Part shown: positions 1 to 5,089 of the stretch, piece after piece | How positions within the stretch are numbered: the stretch's first letter is position 1 | Layout: each line of letters begins with the position of its first letter | Assembly (NCBI GenBank): GCA_011524785.1 | Contig: WTJQ01000098.1 | Span: 1 to 7,842 of the forward strand | Origin: Planctomycetota bacterium | GTDB taxonomy: Bacteria > Planctomycetota > UBA1135 > GCA-002686595 | Length of the DNA stretch: 7,842 nucleotides | Direction of reading: 5' to 3' | Program-made: the position numbers and the translations under genes | Notes under the pieces: model-generated | Database searches by the model: none | What the model saw: only the letters and a program-made list of their open reading frames with translations | What the model was told of the DNA's origin: nothing

Positions 1-683
1 GCGAAGGCGCGCGCGCCGCCCGTCAGCACCACGGGAGCACTCTCGAGGCCCGCCTCGCGCGCCACCTCGAGCACGAGCTCGCGGATGGTGCCCCGCAGCC
101 CGACACCGATCCCGGCCTGCAGGGCATGCGGCGTGTCGCGGCCCAGGGCGGACGCCTCGGGGTCCGGCTCGACGCGTGGCAGTCGCGCTCCGCCGCGCTC
201 CAGGGCCTCCGCGAGGAGTTCGGGCCCGGGAGCGATCGCCCCCCCGAGGAACTGGCCCCGGAAGCCGGGCTCATCGACGGCTGGGACGGTCACCGCGTCC
301 ACGGTGACGCACGTGCCCACCTGGACCACGATCGCGGAGCCCCCCACGAGCTCGAGTGCCCCCCGCGCTGCAAGCAGCCTGTCGGCGCCCACCGTCTCGG
401 GGGACTCGACGTCGAGACGCAGGCCGTGGGCCGGATGGACGGGCGCGCAGCTCGGGAAGGCCGCCACGAGGGCCTGCTCGACCTCCACCGCGAGTGCGGG
501 GGAGCAGACCGCCGCGACGACCACGCGCCAGGGCGCGCGGGAGCCGAGGGCGCGCTGGACGACCTCGACGAGCGCGCCCGCGTCCCCGGCGTGCAGGAGG
601 CGCGGCTCCTCTCCAGGCTCGACGAGCGTGGCCTTCCCGCGCGTGTTCCCGAGGTCCACGCAGAGCACCGGCCCCGCGGCCAT
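1..683 (-). CDS. coaX: Type III pantothenate kinase CoaX (3' end cut by window edge)
   Basis: This protein phosphorylates pantothenate to 4'-phosphopantothenate, the first step of coenzyme A synthesis, in the cytosol. The visible 227 residues show the ASKHA-fold hallmarks of the type III family in order: the phosphate-binding DLGNT at residues 10-14, the PETVGADR motif with the presumed catalytic Asp101, VGTCVTVDAV at 122-131, GGAIAPG at 147-153, and the late LTGG at 220-223. Family members are about 250 residues long, so only some 20-40 C-terminal residues are missing beyond the edge. The ATG at 683 has an AGGA Shine-Dalgarno 6 nt upstream (690-693) and places DLGNT at the expected distance from the N-terminus. 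The start lies 2 nt after the stop of the PDZ gene, so translational coupling is likely. Type III enzymes are generally insensitive to CoA feedback and need a monovalent cation (family knowledge). The assignment is secure. Confidence 0.93.
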   Translation of the reverse strand, partial: MAAGPVLCVDLGNTRGKATLVEPGEEPRLLHAGDAGALVEVVQRALGSRAPWRVVVAAVCSPALAVEVEQALVAAFPSCAPVHPAHGLRLDVESPETVGADRLLAARGALELVGGSAIVVQVGTCVTVDAVTVPAVDEPGFRGQFLGGAIAPGPELLAEALERGGARLPRVEPDPEASALGRDTPHALQAGIGVGLRGTIRELVLEVAREAGLESAPVVLTGGARAF

Positions 684-685
684 GC

Positions 686-1690
686 TCAGTCCTGGTCGGG
701 GCTGCGATAGACCTTCGTCGTCCGCCGCCCCATGTTCTCGATGACGACGACCCACTCCGTGAAGTTGTCCTTGTTGTTCTTCACGTACTTGATCGCCTCC
801 TGCTCGCTGGAGACCGGGTTCCCGTTGATCGAGATCACGATGTCACCCTCGACCACGCCATGACGCGCGGCCAGGGAGCCCGGCGTGACCTTCGTGATCT
901 CGACCCCGGCGCGGTTCCCGTCGCGGTCGAAGTGCGTCCGGGTCGAGACGTCCTGGGTCAGGATCCGCTGGTAGTCGCGGCCGAACTCCTCCATGTCGGC
1001 CGTGCCCAGCTCCCAGCGGTTCTGGGCCACCAGACGAGTCTGCTCGGGGACCTGCGCGACCGGGCGCTGGAACGCCGGCAGCGGACGCTGCTCGGGCTTC
1101 ACGATGCCCTCCTCGCCGACGACGTGGATGAGCGGCTCGCCGTCGCCGGGCCCCGGGACCAGGGTCTCCTCGGCTCGGTCGGCGTCCTCGGGGAACGCGA
1201 ACACGACGCGGTCCGGCTGGATGTTGTGCACGAAGATCTTGTCGTGCGGGGCAGCGAGGGCCTCGCCCTGCGCGACGTCGTCCGTCGTGCCCTGCAGACC
1301 TCCCTTCTTGTAGCGCACGAAGATCATCGAGCGCCCGGGGTCGACCACGTCGACCTGCACGTAGAGGACGGAGAGGATCTGGGAGACCGGCTCGTAGGTC
1401 GGCTTGGTCGGAGCGGTCTCGGGTGCGCGCTCGACGATCTTCTCGGGCGGCTTGCCCGTCCAGTTCATGTTGATCCAGTGCGGCCGGACCTGCTGGTTGT
1501 AGTCGACGATGGAGCGGCGCGTCTCGACGACCTCGACGCCGGACTTGAGGATGTCCGCCACGGTCGCCTCGTCGAAGGGACGCCGGAGCGCCTCCTGGCG
1601 CCCCCGGAAGTCGAGGACCGATGCGCCGAGGCCGGCGGCCGCGGCGATGCTGGTGACCCAGCAGAGCATGCTCACGGTGGAGATCTTCAT
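686..1690 (-). CDS. Membrane-anchored PDZ protein, GspC-like (334 aa)
   Basis: The protein has a short basic N-terminus, one hydrophobic segment at about residues 4-26 (likely an uncleaved signal anchor), a Pro-rich linker around 85-102, a beta-rich segment at about 100-182, a Pro/Gln linker, and a C-terminal PDZ domain at about 248-330. The PDZ domain shows the GVVEGDIVISINGNPV core at 278-293. This order (inner-membrane anchor, periplasmic homology region, PDZ) is that of GspC, the type II secretion component linking the inner-membrane platform to the outer-membrane secretin. The segment ending in IQPDRVVFAF (157-166) resembles the GspC homology region, but this is pattern matching by eye. 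A generic PDZ-containing periplasmic protein is the alternative. The ATG at 1690 has no clear Shine-Dalgarno; it is chosen because it gives a complete membrane anchor. The PilT-like ATPase gene lies 142 nt upstream. PDZ is confident; GspC identity is moderate. Confidence 0.8.
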   Translation of the reverse strand: MKISTVSMLCWVTSIAAAAGLGASVLDFRGRQEALRRPFDEATVADILKSGVEVVETRRSIVDYNQQVRPHWINMNWTGKPPEKIVERAPETAPTKPTYEPVSQILSVLYVQVDVVDPGRSMIFVRYKKGGLQGTTDDVAQGEALAAPHDKIFVHNIQPDRVVFAFPEDADRAEETLVPGPGDGEPLIHVVGEEGIVKPEQRPLPAFQRPVAQVPEQTRLVAQNRWELGTADMEEFGRDYQRILTQDVSTRTHFDRDGNRAGVEITKVTPGSLAARHGVVEGDIVISINGNPVSSEQEAIKYVKNNKDNFTEWVVVIENMGRRTTKVYRSPDQD

Positions 1691-1715
1691 GGGGAGTGCG
1701 CGCTGCGCGGAGGCG

Positions 1716-1721
1716 ATCCTA
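1716..1721 (-). promoter_or_regulatory. Possible -10 element (TAGGAT) before the PDZ-coaX pair
   Basis: TAGGAT matches four of six bases of the sigma70 -10 box and lies 25 nt before the PDZ gene ATG, in the largest gap apart from the rplU leader. No convincing -35 box is seen at 16-18 nt. If real, the PDZ-coaX pair would have its own promoter. Confidence 0.2.
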
Positions 1722-1774
1722 GCCCCTGGGAGCAGCGGTCTGGAGCCTCAGCGGGATTCGACGCCCCATTCCGG

Positions 1775-1805
1775 CCCGTCTTCCCGCGAAGCTGCGGCTG
1801 ACGGG
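1775..1805 (-). terminator. Imperfect hairpin after the PilT-like gene, possible terminator
   Basis: In the 142-nt gap, CCCGTC pairs with GACGGG (6 bp) and, inside it, CCGC pairs with GCGG (4 bp), with small unpaired bulges and a 6-nt loop. It lies about 27 nt past the PilT-like stop. No T-run follows, so termination is uncertain. Confidence 0.27.
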
Positions 1806-1832
1806 GCGGTCAGGGCCAGGGGGCCCGTCGCG

Positions 1833-3203
1833 CTACTGGGCGAGGCGCAGCCCTGACCCGGCAGGGCCGGCCGGATCGGGCCCCGGGCCCCCTCCCACGG
1901 TCCGGTCCGCGCTGCCCCGGATCCCGCGGAGCCCCATGAGGAGCTCGTCCGGGCGATCGGAGGCGGCCAGAGCGTCGTCCAGCTCCACGACCCGCTCCTG
2001 CACCAGCCGGAGAAGGCTGCGGTTGAAGGAGACGACGCCGTCCTCGGTGGACCCCTCCACGACCTTGGCGAGCTCGGTGGTCTGGCCCTCCTCGATCAGC
2101 TCGCGCACGTGCGGAGTGGGGACGAGCAGCTCGTAGGCCGGGACCATCCCGCCATCTCGACGGGGGACGAGTCGCTGGGAGAGCACGCCCGCCAGGTTGT
2201 CCGCGAGGCGCTGCCGGATCTGCTGGTGCCGCTCGGCGGGGAAGAAGCCGAGGATGCGATCGATGGTCTGGGCCGCGTTGACGGTGTGCATCGTGCTCAT
2301 GACGAGGTGGCCCGTCTCGGTCGCCTCGAGAGCCGCCACCACCGTCGTCGCGTCGCGAACCTCGCCGATGAGGATCACGTCCGGGCTCTGACGCAGCGCG
2401 TGGCGCAGGCCGTCGCTGAAGGAGGTCGTGTCGGTCCCGACCTCGCGCTGACTGATGACGCAGCGATCCTCGCGGAACAGCAGCTCGACCGGATCCTCGA
2501 GCGTCACCACGTGCCGCTCGACCTGGTGGTTGATGTGGTCGATCATCCCGGCCAGGGTCGTCGACTTACCGGAGCCCGCCACCCCCGTCACGAGGACGAG
2601 CCCGCGGCGTCGCATCGCGAGCTGCTGCAGCTGCTCGGCGGGCAGGCCCAGTCCCTCCAGGGACGGCGCCTCCTCGTTGACGCGCCGGATGACCATGGCC
2701 GGCTCCCCCATCTGGCGGTACGCGTTGATGCGGAAGCGCCCGAGCCCGTCCAGTTGGATGGCGGAGTCCGCGCTCCCCGTCTCGTTCCACTCGGCCCAGC
2801 GGCGCGGGCCGAGGATGCCCTCGAGCACCTCCTTCATGGGGCCCGGGCCGGGCACGCTCCCCGGCAGGAAGCGGATCCCGTCGTCGACGCGCAGGGAGGG
2901 CCGTCCGCCGGCGCGCAGGATCAGGTCACTCGCCTTCTCCTGGACCATCGTGGCCAGCCAGGCCTCGACCTGGTGACGCGGTGAGATGCTCGTCTGGTGG
3001 AGGGCTGCCGGCGGCGTGGCGGCACCGGACGCTTGCCGCGTGGTCCCGGACACGGAGGGGCCGGATCCTCCCTCGCCCCCCGGTCGCGCGGGATCCGCGG
3101 GGAGAGCCGTCGCATCGGCCTCCGCGCCCTCGAGCCCCACATCGGGGACCAGGTCCTTGAAGGAGAACTCGTCTTCGGGGATGTCGTAGGCGGGGTCGGT
3201 CAA
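1833..3203 (-). CDS. pilT: PilT/PilU-family pilus retraction-type ATPase (456 aa)
   Basis: This is a hexameric secretion-superfamily ATPase of the kind that drives type IV pilus disassembly from the cytoplasmic face of the inner membrane. Residues 80-175 form the N-terminal PAS-like domain. The ATPase core has Walker A GVAGSGKST (207-215), the Asp box EDPVE (236-240), Walker B DVILIGEVRD (275-284) and the His box TGHLVMSTMHT (297-307). The C-terminal part, with QRLVPR (343-348) and a helix-rich SFNRSL region (392-397), matches PilT/PilU rather than the longer PilB/GspE, and the GspE zinc-binding Cys tetrad is absent. Residues 1-75 are an acidic then Pro/Gly/Ala-rich extension not found in standard PilT (about 340-370 aa), and the last 25 residues are Gly/Pro-rich. 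The usual SDLHL motif reads SDLIL (92-96). The start is TTG, supported by GGAGG 8 nt upstream and by the absence of another start after the in-frame stop, which is obg's own TGA. Retraction is inferred from family; a secretion-linked role is possible. Confidence 0.9.
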   Translation of the reverse strand: MTDPAYDIPEDEFSFKDLVPDVGLEGAEADATALPADPARPGGEGGSGPSVSGTTRQASGAATPPAALHQTSISPRHQVEAWLATMVQEKASDLILRAGGRPSLRVDDGIRFLPGSVPGPGPMKEVLEGILGPRRWAEWNETGSADSAIQLDGLGRFRINAYRQMGEPAMVIRRVNEEAPSLEGLGLPAEQLQQLAMRRRGLVLVTGVAGSGKSTTLAGMIDHINHQVERHVVTLEDPVELLFREDRCVISQREVGTDTTSFSDGLRHALRQSPDVILIGEVRDATTVVAALEATETGHLVMSTMHTVNAAQTIDRILGFFPAERHQQIRQRLADNLAGVLSQRLVPRRDGGMVPAYELLVPTPHVRELIEEGQTTELAKVVEGSTEDGVVSFNRSLLRLVQERVVELDDALAASDRPDELLMGLRGIRGSADRTVGGGPGPDPAGPAGSGLRLAQ

Positions 3204-3257
3204 GGCTCGGGCCTCCGCCTGAGCATCGACCGGCCGGGGCGCGCCGCTTGACCCGTC

Positions 3258-4277
3258 TCAGGACGGGACGCCATCCGCGGGGTGGACCGCCCCCCAGAGC
3301 CGCTCCAGCAGCTCCGGGACGCCCAGACCCAGCACCGAGGAGATGCCGACCACCGGCTCGTGACCGGCCGCGCGGACGACCTCGTCGAGCGCCGCCAGAC
3401 GCTCCTCCGAGCCCTCGTCCTCGTGGTGCTTGGTCCCCACCACCAGCCGTCGCCGTCCGTGCAGGTCGGGGGAGGCCTTGCGCAATTCCTCGTCGATCAC
3501 CTGGAAGGCCTCGACCGGGTCGTCGGTCCCCGCCGGGTTCACGTCCACCAGCTGGAGCAGCACCGAGCAGCGCTCGAGGTGCTTGAGGAACGCGTGGCCG
3601 AGGCCTTGGCCATCGCTGGCGCCCTCGATCAGCCCCGGGAGGTCGGCGAGCATCAGGCTGCGGAAGCCCGAGAGCGCCGCGATCCCCACCTGGGGGGCGA
3701 GGGTCGTGAAGGGGTAGTCGGCGACCTTGGGCCGTGCGGCGGTGACCGTGGACAGGAAGGTGCTCTTGCCCGCGTTGGGGAGGCCGAGCAGCCCGACCTC
3801 CGCCAGGACCTTCAGCTCCAGCCGCAGGCGGCGGTGCTCCCCGGGCTTGCCTCGCGTGGCCTTGCGGGGCGCCTGCTCGACCGACGTGGCGAAGCGCTGG
3901 TTGCCCTTGCCTCCCGCGCCTCCCGCCGCCGCCACGACGCGGGCGCCGGGCTGGTCGAGGTCCGCGAGCAGGTTGTCGCGCTCGGCGTCGAAGACCTGGG
4001 TCCCGGGCGGCACCTCGACGACGACGTCGTCGGAGCCGGCGCCTGCCCGGTTGCGCGGGCCGCCCGGCCGCCCGTCCCGGGCCGCGTAGCGGAACGCACG
4101 CGCGACGCGCAGGAGGGAGTGGGTGGAGTCCGTGGCCACCAGGACCACGCTCCCGCCACGCCCTCCGTCACCGCCGTCTGGACCGCCCTTCTGGACGAAC
4201 TTCTCGCGGTGGAAGGAGACGATGCCGTCGCCGCCCTTGCCGGCGACGACCTCGATCACGGCCTCATCACGGAACAC
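3258..4277 (-). CDS. obg: GTPase Obg/CgtA (339 aa)
   Basis: Obg is an essential GTPase of 50S ribosome assembly and stress response, acting on the large subunit. The Gly-rich Obg fold occupies residues 2-157 (GKGGDG at 13-18 and GGPDGGDGGRGG at 31-42). The G domain follows with G1 GLPNAGKST (165-173), G2 YPFTT (188-192), G3 DLPGLIEGA (212-220) and a G5-like ISS (312-314). The G4 position reads GTKHHED (281-287) instead of the consensus NKxD, so the Asn and the guanine-reading Asp at their usual positions are replaced; the Lys is kept. There is no C-terminal OCT domain, as in many short Obg proteins. The start is GTG at 4277, giving the canonical N-terminus (FRDEAVIEV). No Shine-Dalgarno is obvious, and a 7-bp hairpin lies just upstream. 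The gene follows rpmA by 31 nt, the classic rplU-rpmA-obg arrangement. Confidence 0.97.
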   Translation of the reverse strand: MFRDEAVIEVVAGKGGDGIVSFHREKFVQKGGPDGGDGGRGGSVVLVATDSTHSLLRVARAFRYAARDGRPGGPRNRAGAGSDDVVVEVPPGTQVFDAERDNLLADLDQPGARVVAAAGGAGGKGNQRFATSVEQAPRKATRGKPGEHRRLRLELKVLAEVGLLGLPNAGKSTFLSTVTAARPKVADYPFTTLAPQVGIAALSGFRSLMLADLPGLIEGASDGQGLGHAFLKHLERCSVLLQLVDVNPAGTDDPVEAFQVIDEELRKASPDLHGRRRLVVGTKHHEDEGSEERLAALDEVVRAAGHEPVVGISSVLGLGVPELLERLWGAVHPADGVPS

Positions 4278-4285
4278 GGCCGTCA

Positions 4286-4304
4286 GGGCGCCACGAGGGC
4301 GCCC
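4286..4304 (-). promoter_or_regulatory. 7-bp hairpin immediately upstream of obg
   Basis: GGGCGCC and GGCGCCC flank a 5-nt loop in the 31-nt gap between rpmA and obg. The stem ends 8 nt before the obg GTG, where a Shine-Dalgarno would be expected but is not seen. It may tune obg translation or partially attenuate transcription. Confidence 0.35.
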
Positions 4305-4308
4305 AGCC

Positions 4309-4557
4309 TCACTCGGCGATGGGGTCCACGTGCACGCGACGCCCCGTCTGGAAGCGCACGGTGCCGTCGATCAGCGAGTACAGCGTGTAGTCCTTGCCCA
4401 CGCCGACGTTGTGGCCACCCTTGTAGCGGGTGCCGCACTGGCGAACGAGGATGGTGCCGGGCGTGACCACCTGGCCGCCGAAGCGCTTGACGCCGCGGAA
4501 CTGGGGGTTCGAGTCGCGACCGTTGCGCGAGGAGCCCTGACCCTTCTTGTGTGCCAT
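4309..4557 (-). CDS. rpmA: Ribosomal protein L27 (bL27, 82 aa)
   Basis: L27 is a large-subunit protein whose N-terminal tail reaches the peptidyl-transferase centre. The sequence opens with the conserved [19 protein letters not shown] and continues with the [16 protein letters not shown] and [15 protein letters not shown] blocks, at normal family length. The mature tail begins directly after Met, without the cleavable N-terminal extension seen in Firmicutes and some relatives. The ATG at 4557 is preceded by GGAGAGGA ending 7 nt upstream (4565-4572). The gene starts 18 nt after the rplU stop and is almost certainly co-transcribed with it. Confidence 0.99.
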   Translation of the reverse strand: MAHKKGQGSSRNGRDSNPQFRGVKRFGGQVVTPGTILVRQCGTRYKGGHNVGVGKDYTLYSLIDGTVRFQTGRRVHVDPIAE

Positions 4558-4575
4558 GGTTCGATCCTCTCCGCC

Positions 4576-4890
4576 TCAGGCGGTGATGCCGGTGATCCGG
4601 ACGTGGGTGTAGCGCTGACGGTGACCCGTCTTGCGCCGGATGTTCTTGCGGCGGCGGAAGCGGAAGATGGTGAGCTTCTTCCCCTTGGCCTCCCCGATGA
4701 CCTCGCCCTGGACGGTGGCGCCCTCGACGGTGGGCTTGCCGATCTTCACCTCGCCCTCGTTGCCCACGAGGAGCACCTGGTCGAAGGTGACGGTGGAGCC
4801 GACCTCGGCTCCGTCCATGAGGTCGCACGCGACCACGTCTCCGACGCGGACGGTGGCTTGGTTGCTGCGGTCTGAGATGATGGCGTACAC
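4576..4890 (-). CDS. rplU: Ribosomal protein L21 (bL21, 104 aa)
   Basis: L21 is a large-subunit protein that binds 23S rRNA. The recognisable blocks are the YAIISD N-terminus, VGNEGEVKIGKP, the basic FRFRRRKNIRRKTGHRQ stretch and the closing YTHVRITGI, at the normal length of about 103 residues. The start is a GTG at 4890 with AGGAG (4897-4901) 6 nt upstream. Starting there gives the family-standard N-terminus, with GTG read as Met before Tyr-Ala-Ile. A farther upstream GTG at 5010 would add 40 Arg/Pro/Gly-rich residues that no L21 has, so it is not used. A 199-nt leader with strong hairpins separates the gene from rne. Confidence 0.98.
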   Translation of the reverse strand: MYAIISDRSNQATVRVGDVVACDLMDGAEVGSTVTFDQVLLVGNEGEVKIGKPTVEGATVQGEVIGEAKGKKLTIFRFRRRKNIRRKTGHRQRYTHVRITGITA

Positions 4891-4916
4891 AGGCGGCTCC
4901 TGGGTGGGACGTCTCC

Positions 4917-4947
4917 GTGTGAACCCGCGGTGTGAACCTCCCGCGGG
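4917..4947 (-). promoter_or_regulatory. rplU leader: GGTTCACAC direct repeat overlapping a 7-bp hairpin
   Basis: Two copies of GGTTCACAC (4917-4925 and 4930-4938, 13-bp period) lie 27-48 nt before the rplU start. The second overlaps the loop of an inverted repeat, CCCGCGG (4924-4930) with CCGCGGG (4941-4947). It could be an operator or a leader-RNA structure for ribosomal-protein autoregulation. No known L21-leader motif is recognised, so function is speculative. Confidence 0.3.
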
Positions 4948-4975
4948 GCCCCTGGCGGGGCGATGAGAGCCGAAG

Positions 4976-5004
4976 AAGGTACCCGCGACCAGGGGGGGGC
5001 GCAA
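4976..5004 (-). promoter_or_regulatory. Candidate weak promoter for rplU-rpmA-obg
   Basis: On the minus strand TTGCGC (4999-5004) and TACCTT (4976-4981) are separated by 17 nt, and each matches three of six bases of the sigma70 consensus. The position, after the hairpin behind rne and about 85 nt before the rplU start, is sensible for a second promoter. In DNA this GC-rich a match of this strength can occur by chance. Confidence 0.22.
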
Positions 5005-5043
5005 GCGCACGGGGCGCCTGCGCGGCGGCTCGGGGCGCCATCA

Positions 5044-5071
5044 GGGCCCCTCCCCCGCTGGGGAGGGGCCC
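5044..5071 (-). terminator. Strong 12-bp hairpin between rne and rplU (terminator, attenuator or processing site)
   Basis: GGGCCCCTCCCC pairs perfectly with GGGGAGGGGCCC around a 4-nt loop, 18 nt past the rne stop. On the minus strand it is followed by TGATGGCG, with no T-run, so it is not a textbook intrinsic terminator. It may be an mRNA 3'-end stabiliser, a partial terminator or a processing site that separates rne from the ribosomal-protein genes. Confidence 0.5.
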
Positions 5072-5089
5072 AGGGGAGCCCCCGAGGAC

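Noticed and set aside
356..1801. 481-codon plus-strand open frame opposite the PDZ and coaX genes
   Set aside because: The translation is Arg/Pro/Asp/Leu-rich with no recognisable domain and runs antisense across two well-supported genes. Such frames are expected in very GC-rich DNA.
3282..4466. 394-codon plus-strand open frame opposite obg and part of rpmA
   Set aside because: It is an antisense shadow of the conserved Obg and L27 genes, with low-complexity composition and no motif.
4576..5010. Longer L21 starting at the GTG at 5010
   Set aside because: It would add 40 Arg/Pro/Gly-rich residues absent from L21 and run through leader structures. The GTG at 4890 has a strong AGGAG and the standard N-terminus.
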